This document shows positions 31,216 to 44,539 of a stretch of 64,000 nucleotides of DNA, one piece after another; the first letter of the stretch is position 1; every line of letters begins with the position of its first letter. Origin of the DNA: Helopsaltes ochotensis (Eukaryota > Chordata > Aves > Passeriformes > Locustellidae). A program made the position numbers and the translations under genes. Where the stretch lies: assembly GCA_013400155.1 (NCBI GenBank), contig VXBM01000275.1, forward strand, positions 273,577 to 337,576. The letters are read 5' to 3'. The notes below the pieces were generated by a model that did no database searches, was not told the origin of the DNA, and worked only from the letters and a program-made list of their open reading frames with translations.

Positions 31216-33844
31216 AGGAAGGAAACATCTGATCATCTTTTAATAAACACAGTTGGCTCCTGCAAGGCTCCTGCAGCTCCTGTATCTGTACAGTGCTCCA
31301 AGACACATGGCTTCTGCACAGACAGAGCTGCTGTGAGTCACCGTCTGGGAAAGGGTGTCAGGATCCTTGCTCAATAAATAGAACAAAGGAGGGAAACCTC
31401 GGGTGGGCAGGGATGGCACAGCCCTGCTTCCTTCACTGTGTGCCACCGTCCTCCTCAGGATTTACCCAGCAGAGGCAGAAAGTGAGATTAAAATGATTTC
31501 CATGTTCTCTCTCGTCATGACTAATCGCCTGCAAAAGCACTGGGAGAAGGAACAGGTCTGTTGGGTACTGGGTTTTCCAGCTACAGGCTCTGCTTCCACG
31601 TGGCTGGAGCACAACACTGCAATGGCAATGCTGCAGGCTGGCTGGGAGAGAAGCACAGCCCTGACCTGCAGCCTGGGTGTTCCCACAGGAGCAATTCCCA
31701 GGCCTGTGCCGCCACTTGCCCCTTTCCAGAGTGCCAGGTGGCCACGGAGAAGGGAAGAACATTGTGCCAGGCAGGCAGGGAGCAAGGCTGCCTGCTGATG
31801 GACTGACACCTTCTCCACGGCTCTACACAATGCTCACTCTGCAGAAGAGCAAGTCCCAGGCAGTGTCTAGTAGTGATACCCCCAAGCCCAGCCTCTCTGC
31901 TCTCCAGTGCTTTTGTAAGGCACTTCCACATCTGGGAGGAATACTCAGCATGAGGAATTGAATGACTTGGCTGGTAAGAGAGAAAACAATGTGACACTCT
32001 CGCCAGCCACCAACCGCACCGTTCCCTGCAGCAAATGCACATCTGCACCCAGAGCTCACCCACAGCAGCAGCCTCAGACTCCACCCAGGCACTTTCTGAG
32101 CAGCACTTGTGAGGCAGGACAACATAAACTGAGTTTACATTTCAATAGCATTTCTGCCCAAACGCATCTGGAAGCAGTTTCTTTCCCCAGATGCAGATAC
32201 ATCAGCTATCCCCCTGCAGATACATACCTTCCACTCCGTGTCCCACATCCAGGTGTTTCCAAAGAGCTTGAAACTGAGCAGCCATCCTGGGAATGCCATT
32301 GGTTTCTGCAGCATGGAAACAGTTAATGCTCCGAGGCATCATCCAGGACACCTGTACCTGGTGGAAACTGGAGACAAAGTGGAGCCCAGCAATGGAAAAA
32401 GTCAAAGCCAAGAGCCTTGCCAGCTGCTGGGGAGCAGGAGGGGAGGGAAGCGGGACACAGCTCCATGTTCAAACCTCCCCCCGCTCTCAGCTGTGTAGAG
32501 GGAAGCACTGTTCAAATTCAGGCAGTTTGTGTTTTCCAGGGCCCCAGTGCTACAAGGAACATGGTTTAGGGGAAAGACTACTCTGTTTCACTGCCTAGTT
32601 CCTGAAAATGTGAGCAACAGCTCCTCTTCCTCAGCCTGAAGCAGGACTCCTGCTGCAGTGACACATCCGAGGAAGCACCAAGCCCACTTTGTACTAGTGG
32701 GAATCAGCTCCAGGGCACACCATCCCTCCAGCCCTAGCAGGCCCTCCCCATCCCATCACAGACTGACTTCCAGCAGTACCACAGCCCCTAGATCCCAGAT
32801 ACATGGCTAGAATGGGGATTTCCCAGATGCAACTCAAGCTGGAGAAGTGTTTCTTCTTGGAGAAGTGTACTGCAGCTGGGGTTCAGGATCCAATTTCTCT
32901 GCCTCTTGCTTTGTCTGAGGGCCCTGTGCACAGCAGGGGCTTGACCAGCCCAGCCCCACACGGCTGCACATTTCCATGGAGGCACAGCATTAACCCAGCC
33001 CAAGCCAGGCCTGGAACGCAGAGCCCCAGCGCGGCCCAGCAATTCCACTTCCAGCTAAAAGGCTGGGACTGCCAAGAAAAGAGCATCACTGCCAGCCCCC
33101 CTAAAGTAGAAACCACCCCTGCTCCGGGGCACTGGCAGGTGCGGGCTGGAGCAGATGGGCCGTGTGTAACAGCCGTGCTGCTGCCTGCGAGCGCTCGGCT
33201 GAGTCACGCTGCTCACGCTGGTGTTACTGTGCCACGGCAGAGCTGTTACACTGCTGCGCTTGGGAAGAGCCCACAGCTTTTCCAAAATATCACCAAGGCC
33301 ACAACCCCAAATTTAGGTTGCATCGGGAGCAAGATAACAAGCTGAGGGGGTTGTTTAAGGGTAAGCCCACAGCCCCCGCTCCGTGAGAGGCATGAAACGC
33401 ATCAGATTCAGCTCTCAGCTTTCTCTCCAGCACAAGGAGGAGGCCTGAAGGGAAAACCTGCTTTCCTGGGAAGCAGGGAAACACCTTCCTGTGCAGGAGG
33501 CTGCTGTACCACCCCCTGGCTGCCTCAAGCCATTAAGAGGTCAGCTCCAAGCCATTCAGATCCAGGTTACTTGGCACAGAGCATCGCATCAGGGTGCAGC
33601 AGGACACAATTCCCTCAATCCCTCCCTCTGGCTCAGCCTTTGAGCTGAGCTGGAGGTCAGCACCAGCACAGAGAGGCCACCTAAGCTCCTCCAGTTATTT
33701 CTCCCTCCCTGACCTGCCTTCTTTGGGTCATCAGCATCCTCCAGGGCAGAGAAACTGCTGCTCACCCTCTCTGGACAAGGACAGGCTTTGCTCAGGAAAG
33801 CTGGTAAGGAAGAAGAAACCAGAGGCTGTTTAAATGTGTCAATT

Positions 33845-35574
33845 CACCTTTAATGTTTGAAAAAAAATAAATGGTATTTGAGCAATTGCAGTTATGAAGG
33901 GAACAGATCTTGCTCCACGAGAGACCGTGAACAGATTCACATTAGACTCATGCTTGGAAAAAAACAAACCCAAAACATTCTCCTTTCAGACCCAGAGTGG
34001 AGTTCTGAAGAGACGAGACCACATGAGTGCCCCAGACAGTCCAAGGCACATTATCCCAGTGCAGACATTTCCATCGACATGAACTTATGACAGCTACATT
34101 CTTTCTAGTTACGACATTGTTCTATCCATAATACAAAATTAGGCATACTTTGGATTTTGCACAGAGACAAGAAGGACTTTTACTTCAGGAAGTCATCAAC
34201 CTGGGTCACCGAATCATTTCGCAAAGAGCTCCCTTCACTCTGCCCTTTGCCCCCAGCAATGATTTATTCCCAACACCAAATTAATCTCAGAGACACAAGC
34301 TGGGCTCACCAGCCCAGTGGTATTGCCAATGCATTAGTCAGCAAACCAATAATTAGAGCTTCTAACAAGCACCAGGGATTTACTTGCCATCACACAGCAT
34401 TTCTGCACACCCAGATCAGAACTTCCTGCAGTGTAATCCCGAGTCAGTACGTACTAAGACAACATCACTGCTGAACCTATTGGAGACCAAGACATTTGTC
34501 TGCCTTTGAAGCAGATGTCACATGAGTTTCCTTCACACAAACATCACACGTAAATTTAACTTCTTGGTACTGTGCTTTAAGAACAAAAGCAGATATCAGA
34601 ACATGGAGGACAATCCTCCAGAAATAGCTTATTAGCTACAGAAAATAAAATAAAAGAAAAAAAAAAAAAGAAAAAAGAGACAGTGGCCACTTACAAGTCT
34701 TCCACACGACTAGCTTGCTTTAAGGAGAGCATCAAGTTAAGGCAGTGTTGAGACAACTGGCTACAAACATGCCGAATAGAGCTGTTGTCAGTAGTCACCA
34801 ATTTGATATCCTACTCCACTGCGGGGCCGGGCCACGTGGCTTCACACTCAGTAGGGAGGTCTAAAGACTTCAGCCACAGCATTGCTGCTTTCTGCAACAA
34901 GCAGGAACTCAGGGGCTGGTTTGGAAGCCTTCTAGACCGGGCTGAGTTGCTTACTCAAGTCTAGGTCAGTGTTTCAGCAGAGCCAAAAATACAGCGAAGG
35001 GCACTGAGCAAGAACACCGAGGGGTGCCAGCTGCAAGCCTGTATCACAGTCAAAGGTGGAGATCACCTTGGGTGTGGAAGCCACGTCACCCAGAGCCACC
35101 CCACCAGCTTTCAGGAAAGGTCTAAGACCTGCCCCGAGGGTACTGGGAGAGCCAGCTCTCTACAGTCTGCAGGGTGGGACAGAGGCTCACACTGGCTTTG
35201 CTCCTCTTTGCAAGATTAACAGTCTAACAGGACTCAGTAAGGAAGTCTGGGGCTTTTGGCCTGCCCAAAAAAAGTTTTCCCAGCCTCAAAGAAGGAGTTA
35301 CCAGTGAGGGAGCTGCTGTGGAATAGTTTTATTTCTTCCCACGTAAAGGCCATTGTTTAAGCATTTACAGGTTTCCTAGTGCAATACAACCAAAAAAAGC
35401 AGTAACAAAAAAATGCCGCCTTCTTCCCAGGCAACTAAACAGAAGTAGATTTTTACTGCAACATATACACATTAAATATAGTATACAGTCCATGCAGCGG
35501 CATAGCCATGTTAGAGGGAGTCGTGGCTTCAGCCATCAGTGCATTACAGTCCAAATTTCAATCGCTCCTACTTC
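33845..35574 (-). other. DYNLL2: DYNLL2 3' UTR with alternative poly(A) sites
   Basis: Minus-strand poly(A) signals occur at 35333-35328 (AATAAA, about 245 nt after the stop), 34268-34263 (AATAAA) and 33854-33849 (ATTAAA). The interval lacks repeats and recognisable exons, and mammalian DYNLL2 mRNAs have long 3' UTRs, so the distal end near 33.84 kb is likely used. Which sites are used cannot be settled from sequence. Confidence 0.5.
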
Positions 35575-35712
35575 CTATCCAGACTTGAAGAGAAGAATTG
35601 CAACCTGACCCAAGTAAAAATAGATGAAGTGCTTTGTCTCGTGTGTTACATAGCTGCCAAAGTTTCTGCCAACAATGCAGTGCCAAGTTGGGTTGTATTT
35701 CTTGTCAAATTC
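35575..35712 (-). CDS. DYNLL2: DYNLL2 second coding exon (dynein light chain LC8-type 2, C-terminal half)
   Basis: 138 bp encoding residues 45-89 and TAG, from EFDKKYNPTWHCIVG to GQVAILLFKSG. It carries the beta strands that form the LC8 dimer interface and the partner-binding groove (GRNFGSYVTHE, HFIYFYLGQ). The acceptor is cttcag. With the upstream exon this gives the complete 89-residue protein, identical in length to LC8 of all animals. No substitution from the known vertebrate sequence was noticed in this exon. Confidence 0.98.
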   Translation of the reverse strand, partial: EFDKKYNPTWHCIVGRNFGSYVTHETKHFIYFYLGQVAILLFKSG

Positions 35713-37302
35713 CTGAAGAAAGAGAAGAGAGGCATTAAGGCCAAGAAAGCCTACATGAAAATAGTTCTAAGCACAAATTCTGAGCTGGTTCTGTTCGCAC
35801 ACTATCGCCTCTCCTCCCACCTACAGCATCTTGAGATACCCCACGGCAAGACACTAATGAATTAAGCAACCAAACCTCTGCACTGGATTGTTTGAAGGAC
35901 TCAACACAAGCAAAACATCTCCTGAGCCTTGGAGCACCATGAGCCCTGGGCAGGAAGAGCAGATGCAAGAACACTCCTTGGTACAGCCCTGTGTGTAGGC
36001 TCATCAGGCGAATAATTCTCCTCTCCCATTCCAAACCCACTCACAAAAAATAATAAAAAAAAAGTTTTGGCATGTCTGCTCCAGCAAGGCATCTGAGCTT
36101 AAAGGTCACCTAAAAAAAGGCAGGAGGAAAAGCCTGGCTTCTGCTATTTGGGACTCTTGTACACAAAGGGAAGAAAAACCACCTTGAAAATAAGCATGCA
36201 GATTCACAGGCCAGAGAGCACAGAGACCCAAGAGTCAGAGGTGAGCAAGCTGAATGCTGGTTCAATAGTCTTCTCCTACTTAGCAGGCAGGATAGGGTTA
36301 AAGACCATTCTCCTCCCTCTAATTAACAGAGGGCTCCCAAGAACACCCTTCCCTCCCCTGAGACAGAGCCAGAAGAACAGACTCAACATCCAAGATTAAA
36401 GCCAGTTCTAGTTCTCAGACAGCAGAAGTTTGAGCTCTTTGCAGGTAACCTTTGAAGTAAGGAAAAGGCTTTCCTGCCAGGGCAAGAAGGTGCATCAAAT
36501 TGCTTCCCTCCTCCCAACACACTCAAGAAATAAAGGCCAAGTTCTTTTTGGATGCCTTCTGTTGCACTCCCTCACTTTACAGGCTGCATTGCCCCGAGCA
36601 CTTAGAGCTAAGTCATGCCTCAAAGTGATCTGAGAAGTCAGGAGACACCTTTGAATCCTCGCCTTCAAGCTTAGATTACAAGCAAGGCCCAAACACCAGC
36701 CCAGGTGCCAGGACTTCACTGCCTCTGAAATAAAACTTCCCTCCTCCAAGAGCACTTTGCCTGACCATTCCAAGAAGCTGCTACAGGGGGAACCAACTGC
36801 TCCCCAGGTGCCATCAAGCATGAGACTCAATTAACAGGCTCCTGCAAATGGGGAGAGAACCTCTTCAGCAGCCAGGGCAGCTGCTTACACTGTTTCTAAC
36901 CCAGCAGCTTCCCCAGCCCCAGCAGCCAGCACAAGGCCCACCCCAGAACCACACATGCACTGCTGCCCACCAAGTGAAACACCGGGGTGATCCCACCTGC
37001 ACTGGGGCTGCAGGTCCGTGGAACAAGTCCTAGGCAGAGGCAGCCGCCAGCCCTTCCCAGGCTGGCAAATCCCGAGGGACAGCACTCGCAGTTTGCTCAG
37101 AGCTTGCCAGAGCTCTGCCACAGCCCTCCCCTGACCTTGGAGAAGTCACTCCATCCTCTTGAAAACAGCAGTAAAGCAGCCAAGAAGCCAAGTATCTTCT
37201 CCCTCCCAGCACGCAAGCATGAAGCCTCAGCCACTCGGCTCCTGACAGACTCAGGAGCTTTGGGAAGTCGCAGCCAGCACAGCACCCTCATCCCGGAGTT
37301 AC

Positions 37303-37434
37303 CTTCTTGATATATGCTGCAATGTCCTTTTCTATGTTGTACTTCTCCATGGCCTGTGTAGCACAGTCTACAGCATCCTGCTGCATGTCCTCAGACATGT
37401 CCGCATTCTTGATCACAGCCTTCCTGTCAGACAT
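37303..37434 (-). CDS. DYNLL2: DYNLL2 first coding exon (LC8 N-terminal half)
   Basis: 132 bp, residues 1-44, starting [16 protein letters not shown] and ending DIAAYIKK at a GTAACT donor. LC8 is a dimeric hub that binds TQT-type motifs in dynein intermediate chain, myosin Va and many other partners. The paralogue can be decided from sequence: Ser2, Asp at the EDM step, the [11 protein letters not shown] stretch and Tyr41 are DYNLL2 characters, whereas DYNLL1 has Cys2, EEM, DSVECATQALE and His41. The initiator context is GTTCACCATGT, seven bases after the acceptor AG at 37443-37442, so the coding start falls right at the beginning of exon 2, as in the family. The intron upstream is about 3.2 kb. 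Confidence 0.98.
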
Positions 37435-39829
37435 GGTGAACCTAAGGCAGAACATAGATTCCTTTAATCCCTTCCCAAACAGGGGACGCTCCCCGTGCAT
37501 CAGAGGTTGTCCTTTCCGTGCAGGCTGCGTCACAAGGCGACACCACAAACCCCTGGTACGGCCAGAGTGAGTTTATGGGGGTTGCCTACAGCAGCCCCAG
37601 GCCAAGGTGCCCCCTTTACAGCCAGAGCACCAGCGCCGGCCGGAGGGGAGAGCAGAGGGAGCCCAGCATCACCACCTGCATCAACCACAGGCAGGAAAAG
37701 CTCATGTGTGGGAGGAGACGGGATCTGCAGAGAGCCACAGCCCTCCTGTACATCAATAGGCTACAGCCAAGTTTGCCTTCCAGGTGTGCCAGTGTTTTGG
37801 AACATCCTCTGCTCAGAGCCTTGCAAGCAACAGATCCCAGACTGTCACAGAGCCTCAGGAAGCACATTCAGAGCAGCACTGCTTTTATTCTACCCCACCC
37901 CAGGTGTCACAGTTCCTGCTGCTAGTTTAGCCTGGAAGGAGCATTGTTCCACATTCAGCCATCATCACACCTTCACTTCCCTGCTGCTCTGCCGTGAAAC
38001 CCAGCCTTCAGCTGTTCCCACAGGACAGAGCCAGTCTGATGAGCCAGAAGCAGGTTAACACCACACTGCAGCTTGGAAACAGGACAGGGGAAGCAGGTCC
38101 CAGCACAGAAACAGAGCTTGGCAAAGCTCTCCTTTTCCTCCCCCCTCCTCACCTGGGAGCCACAACACCGATGCCAAAACCAGCGTGGTACTGCAGTCCA
38201 GGACTTGTTCTGGAGTGAGGTGTGCAGCCCCCTTTGCTCTCAAAAGTAAACCGCTTTGTGCCAGCCACTGCAGCCTTTAGATCTGACACGGCCTTTCCAA
38301 GGAGGTGTTCAGCACTGGGAACTTTCCAGCACAGCTCATGTTATCCTAGAAAACTAGGATTTCATGATCCCAACACTGCAGGCTTTCTTCAAGCCCTGAA
38401 GAAGGAGCACCATGAAGGCCTGCTCTGGGCACCACAGCCCTCCTTCCCATTCCCTGCTCGAGCCCTGGGGAGGCACATGGTACCTGGGGATCCAGGCAAT
38501 TGCACCAAGGAGCACAGGTGCTTACCCTGCAGCAGTTCCTACCCCAGCACATTCAAACTTTGTGGGAATAAGCTTCTTAATAGCAAGGAGTGCCTCCAAT
38601 TAAGCCTGCAGAGCACCATTAAGTTTCCTAAATCCTTTTACAGCACTGTAAGGCTTGAGTGATACTACCAAGTGTGTTTTGAAACACTGAAACTACACAT
38701 TTTTAGCTCTGCTGTGGGGTGAAAAAAATCTGCTGCAATGATCACTTCCTGGAAGAGCCCCAGAAAACTGAAGGAGTAGCTTTGTTACAGCAATTAAAGG
38801 AGCTTGCTACCCAGAGAGAAAGAGAATCCGGTTACATAATTGTAGCCCTCTGATTACAATACTTCAATTCTTCCCTCTGCCTGCACTTGAGGACTTCTAT
38901 TGCCACCTTAATTTATACAGTTTGGATATAGTGTTTAATAGAGCACTGCTATTAACACACACTAACAGCATGGGGAGGAATGACAGGAACTGAGCTCCAC
39001 TGCCAACAGAGAGCACATGCCCCTATCACAGCCCTGGAAAAGGCACTTCCCGGCAGTTTGCTCCTTCCCATGCTGTGGTTTCAGCCAGTGGGAGTTTGCC
39101 TGCAGCCCAGAAGCCGAGAGAAGAGAAGGCACAGCTCAAAACAGCCCAAACTGCCTGCAGATTTGGATTCACCACCCAGGAATCTGACAATCCCTTGGAA
39201 AACTCTTCTGGGTGTCCAGGCCAGGAAGAAGGAAGCAGCAGAAATCCACTTGTGGGTCATTCTTCCAGAAAGCCTTCTTTAGGGAAAGAGAGCAAGCCAG
39301 CCCTCAAACACACCAGGCCCTCACACACCTGCACTGCTCACAGAGTTCAGAGAGCACCTGCCACTGCATTTCCAGCCACAGAGTGACCTGCAAAAGGCAC
39401 CTTCCCTCCTCATTGTTTAGGCGAGGAGCATCCCAGTGCAGGCCTGTGCTGCCGTGGACAACAGCGCCAGAGGAGAAAAAAAAAAAAAGATTATCCTTCA
39501 GAAGGGCTGCACGAGCTGGTCAAGAGCCTTCCCCAGCACAGCTCCAAGGCACAGCATCCCCCACAGCCAACCACGGCAGGGGCTGTGCTGCTGCACCTGC
39601 CACGGGAGTGTCACACCCTGCCCGCACCTGAAGAGCACAGAGCGGGCCCCAGGCTCTGCTCATTCCCTGGGAGAGTAACAGGGCCACCCTCCCCACCAGG
39701 CAGCCCAGCAGCACCACAGACACATCATAACCCCAAACCACAAGATCACAGGTGGCTCTCGGGGTCTTGCCACCCAATCTGGTCCTCTTTAAGGAAAACC
39801 ACAAAGCCCCAGCACTCATCTCAGGGCAA

Positions 39830-40350
39830 GATGGGCCTAGGAAGGGGTAACAGTATAGCTCCAGCAGCCACCTCTTTCCTCCAAGGGCAGGATGTGGTCT
39901 GTGAGGAGGAAGACCACAGCCCCAGCTGCCACTCCAGGGCACTATGAGGCCTTGGGAGGGAAATTAGGCCCAAAGCAGCACCCAACCCTTTTCTTACCAG
40001 GGTAGGGCAAGGTCTTAAAACAAGCATGAGTCTCAAGACCAGTAGTCCAGCAGGACAAGGAGGGGCTTTTCGAAGAGCATGAGACACAAGTCCCTTGGTA
40101 ACCACTCCTCCCCTCTCCGGGCAGGACAGAACCCTAGAAATGAGATGGAGCTGAAGCCCAGCATCCCCCACCTCCTCCATGAGGACAGCATGGAACACGA
40201 TGATGGGAACACCCATCCCTTACCCACCAGGCCAGCATAGATCCCCCGGCTCGGAACGGGGCCCAAGCCCAGCACCCACCGCTCCACCACCAGGACAGCA
40301 TGGATTTCGCGACTGGGGACGGGGCCCAACCCCTGCACAAACCGCATCCG
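39830..40350 (-). repeat. Diverged minisatellite of roughly 60-70 bp units in DYNLL2 intron 1
   Basis: Words recur at irregular spacing: gcccagcatcccccacc / gcccagcacccaccgc, ccaggacagcatgga / gaggacagcatggaac, and cggaacggggcccaagccca / ggggacggggcccaacccct. The last two copies (40240-40340) are clearest and earlier ones decay. Period and limits are approximate. Confidence 0.5.
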
Positions 40351-40677
40351 CCACCTTGGCCGAAAAGGGCCCTGGGAGGGGGTGCGGCACAGCCCCTTCC
40401 CCCGCAGGGCTCCCGGGAGCCGGAGCCCTGCGTGACCTTCACGGGGGGAGCTCCGGGGGCGCCCGAGGCCGCGGTGACCTTGCCTGGAGCGGGACCGGCT
40501 CCGCAGCGGCGCGGACCCCTAGGGAGGGGCGGGCTCCGATCGCTCCCCAAGGGCCGGTCGCACCCCGCCACGGCAGCGACCTCCGCCCTCGGGGCGGCCC
40601 CGCCGCCACCCCGCACACGGAGCGACCGGTACCGGGAGAGGCTTGGAAACCCCCGGCCCAGCGGAGACATCGCTCAC

Positions 40678-40819
40678 CTTCACAGTGACAGGGCCACCCC
40701 GGGAGGGCGAGGCACGGCACCGAGGAGGAGGAGGAGGTGTGAGGAGGCCCGGCCGCGCTGCCTCAGCCCGCTCCGCTCCGCTCGGCGCCCCGCGCGCTCT
40801 GCGCCCCGGCGCCGCGCCG
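40678..40819 (-). other. DYNLL2: DYNLL2 5' noncoding exon 1 (partial, runs into gap)
   Basis: On the minus strand the CpG-rich sequence ends in TGTGAAG followed by a strong GTGAGC donor at 40677. That is the expected position of the untranslated first exon of an LC8 gene, and it would splice to the acceptor at 37443-37442. Its 5' end is not visible because the gap begins at 40820. Confidence 0.5.
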
Positions 40820-41094
40820 NNNNNNNNNNNNNNNNNNNNNNNNNNNNNNNNNNNNNNNNNNNNNNNNNNNNNNNNNNNNNNNNNNNNNNNNNNNNNNNNN
40901 NNNNNNNNNNNNNNNNNNNNNNNNNNNNNNNNNNNNNNNNNNNNNNNNNNNNNNNNNNNNNNNNNNNNNNNNNNNNNNNNNNNNNNNNNNNNNNNNNNNN
41001 NNNNNNNNNNNNNNNNNNNNNNNNNNNNNNNNNNNNNNNNNNNNNNNNNNNNNNNNNNNNNNNNNNNNNNNNNNNNNNNNNNNNNNNNNNNNNN
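40820..41094. other. Assembly gap (275 N)
   Basis: Undetermined bases in the DYNLL2 CpG island. Confidence 1.
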
Positions 41095-43280
41095 GGCCGG
41101 TGGTACCCCGAGGGCTCCGCGCCTTCGGTCTCTATCCTCGGGGGAAGAGCCTGATTCCCTGGAGCGGCTGATCCCTAGAGGGACCTTTGTTGCCCTAGGG
41201 GGTCATGATTCCTCTGCGGGGGTCCCCTTCTGCCTCGGGGATCCCGATCCCTGGCGGGAGCCTGAACACTTCTAAGAGGAACTCACTGGGTTGGGTCACA
41301 CACCAGAGTGTTCTCTGTCAGAGGGCTCAACCTCAGTCAAATCCAAGCCTGTCTTGGTGATGAGTTACAGCTTTACACCTCAGTGGCACCTTTCAGCTGA
41401 GATCTCCAACCTGTGATAGTCATGGATCTCCTGAGCCTTGAGGTGTCCCACAGGGGCACATATTTACAGCTGAAAGGCACTAACAGGACAGAGGGACTCC
41501 TGAAAGGTCCCTGAGGCTGTTAGCGCCTCATTTGGGACAGATCCATGCTCCTTGGAGCTGGACATAGCCCAAATGTCCAGGTTCTCAGGTCACAGCAGGC
41601 AGGTGCTCAGTGTCCTGCGCAGGACCCAGCATTTCCCCCTCCTGAACACATCAAAAGTGTTCCAGTGTTTTTCTTGGGGTTTTCTTACTGGGAGCAAAGT
41701 GTGGGGAATACCCAACGAAGTCTGGGGAATGACCAGCTTCCACTAAACTGCCAGCCCCACATCCTGTGGGAGTCACCGCTCTTCCCCTGGGATGTCTCAG
41801 GGCACCCTGCCAGGTCCTTTTCCTGCGCCAGCCTTGTTTTGTGTGGGAAAGCTGATAAAACCCCAAACCTGGGTACTGCGCTGCCGAGAATTGTCCCGGC
41901 ACACCCAGAGGCTGTTTGAGCTGCTTCATCATCGTACGTTCACCACAAGAACGCCTGATATTCCACAGACACGTGAAGGCCAAGAGGGCAGAATAAAACC
42001 TCTTTGTGCACACACCTGCTCGTGAGCTCTCCCCATGCTGTGCCGGGGCCGGCAGTGAGGGATCACCAGGCCAGCAGGGCCCTGGCACACGGGTGTGACC
42101 TCGGTGCTTCGCACACTTGGCTTTCCTGCACAGGGGACCTCAAACACAGGGGTGACCCTGACCTCAGGCACTTGGCTGCCCCACACGGGGCTCCTGCCCT
42201 CGACAGCCGTGCTCCAGGCACGCACCTGCCCCCCCGGCTGCCCCCACACGCCCGTCTGCCAGGCTGGCCGCCAGCCAGCTCCCGTTTTGGTTGCTCCATT
42301 TCACTCGAGCAGCAGTGCCAAGAGGCCCTTTGCAGAAGATACCTGAAGAAGAGCCCAGCAAAACAAAAAATCCTGATTTCTGTGCTGTCCCCATTCCCAC
42401 GCTGCAGTGTCCTAACAGTAGTGAGAGGGAGAGAGCACTGCCTGGGCTCAGCCGTCTCTTAGCAAGACCAGTTTTAATTGCCTGCATAGCCTTGAGAACC
42501 AAGAAAACCACTCCAGGTCCTGAAACCTCCCTGATTTGATTGCTGAATGAAGACAAGCTTACAGCTGGTAACAGCACCCAGGAGACAGGCTGGGTTCACT
42601 CCACGAGCCAGCAGCCCTGCAATGGGCCGATCCTCTTTGCTAATGAAATGGATATTTCCTAGAGTGACCTCTGTAGCCTTTGAGATACTGGTCAAAACTC
42701 CAACAGCCAATAAAATATTTACTGTTCCTTAATGGGTCCCAGACCTGAGCTCTTGCTTTAAGTCAGCAGCAGAAGATCAAGTGAGGATGAATGGACACTG
42801 CAGTGCCTGGCTCTGAGGTTATAGGAGCACGGGGGGGAACAAGGCCATGCCCGGGCAGGTGACACAGTCGTGGCCTGCCTGGGCAGAGCGGGCCAGCCCC
42901 TCCGGCCGTGCTGCAGAGCGGCCGAGCCGGCCGTCCCCGCACGGCTCCTGGAGCGCCTGCCCACGAGGGCAGCCGGCTCCGCTCAGGTTCGCTGCACCAC
43001 GCTTGGCTGGGCTATTTATAGCTCTGCCGAGTCTCTGTTGAGGCAGCAGATCTGAGCCGTGTGGATCTGTTTTATGAGCTTTCCAGACCGGGCGGCGCAG
43101 AGCCCTGGAACGGAGCCGCCGTTCGCCTCGGCGAGGTTTGTGCCCTGCTCTCAGCGCCCAGCTGAGGCAGGGCAGCTGATGGGGCTCGGCAGGTTTAAAG
43201 GCCAGAGGCAGCTGCTGGGTGATGCTCATCCTGTGTGTCCCAACCAGTGGGACCCCCTGGCTTTCCCACGAGAGCTCCCA

Positions 43281-43380
43281 TCCCAGGATACTCTGAGTTG
43301 TAAGAGACCCACGAGAATCACTGAGTCCAGTTTTAACCCTGCACAGGAGATCCCCAAGAGTCACACCCTGTAGACCTCCT
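43281..43380 (-). repeat. Old CR1 LINE fragment
   Basis: taagagacccacgagaatca, ctgagtccagttttaaccct and gcacaggagatccccaagag follow the reversed body of CR1 just inside its 3' end. Diverged. Confidence 0.6.
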
Positions 43381-44539
43381 GGTATTTTCCCAGTGCAGAA
43401 CCAGCACTTGTCTCCCTCCTGCCCTGGAGAAGCCTGTGGGTATGTTCAGCCCAGAGCAGGAGGCAGCTGCCCTGAGGAGCAAAGGGACAAGGTATCAAAG
43501 AGTGGCCCTGAACCCAAATAGTGACACTCTGCAGTCCCTAGAGCTGGCTCCAGAGCTGGCGGCTGCTTCTAGAATCCAAATGCAGCCCTATCCCAGTTAC
43601 ATCCTGCCTCCTCCCAAAGCATCTGCAGCAAGAGCAAGTGGAGGAGCCCTGCTCCTGCCTGGCTCAGTCCTGCTCCTTGCACTGGAAGGAGCGTGGCCTT
43701 GACAAGCAAGCGCTTGGAGGATTGATGGAGGGAGATGCATTCCTGAAGAGTGACAAAAGGCATTTGTTTATAAATTCCTCTGAGTGGACTATATAAAGCA
43801 CTTCACAGAGATTCACAGGAAAAGGGCCTGGCGTGAGAAGCAGTTTGCCATCTAAGGCTGTGCTCCTCCTGCCCCGTGGCCACATGCTTCCCCTGGGATG
43901 TGTTTCCAATCCCAGGCGATTACAAGTAAAAAAACACAGACTTTGTGCCCATCTGCCACAAGAAATGCAGAGGTCTGAGATCGAAATGCAAGGCTGACAG
44001 TGTGAATGTGGCTGCAGCATTCCTTCCGCCAGCTCTACTTCCATGCTGTACCTCTGCAGAAACATCGCCCACAGGAAATCTTTCTTCTTTAACCTAAACT
44101 CACTTTGATATGACTCAGCCCATTATTTCTGCTCTGCCCCGCTGTGGACGTGGCACACTGACTTATTTTACAGTACAGATCCACAGCAGACAATGGCTGA
44201 AATGTCACCTTCATCTCCTGTCCCTGCAGGACTTCCTTCCCTCTCTCCTCCTCCCACGTCTCCTGCACCTCTGCTCCCCTCCTTTCTCTAGACTCCACCA
44301 TCAGTCACTCTCTTTGCCAATAATCAATAAAAACAACAGCAGCAGTAAAGCACCTTCTATTAATTCCCCTCTGGAGTGGAACAGAGGGTGTGGGCACCCC
44401 GGAGCAGGACTGCTGCTCCATCCCAAGGGGGCTTTGGACACTTCATCATATCCACACAAGCCCTTGCTCATGGCTGCAGCCCCCCCACCAGCATTCTGGC
44501 TGTGGAGCCGGGTCCCGCCCTGGCACAGCCCCCCAGGGC

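Larger units (their letters stand above)
25241..33840. other. Intergenic region between HEATR6 (5' side) and DYNLL2 (3' side)
   Basis: No recognisable exon on either strand. The 348-codon plus-strand frame at 30133-31179 has no detectable domain, no supporting splice or initiation context, and a composition expected from GC-rich noncoding DNA. The region contains one CR1 fragment (25964) and an AT-rich island at 28.8-29.4 kb. Confidence 0.6.
40340..41270 (-). promoter_or_regulatory. DYNLL2: CpG-island promoter of DYNLL2, interrupted by an N gap
   Basis: CpG-dense sequence on both sides of the gap, with Sp1-type GGGCGG boxes and no TATA box visible. It fits a ubiquitously expressed housekeeping gene. 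Confidence 0.6.
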
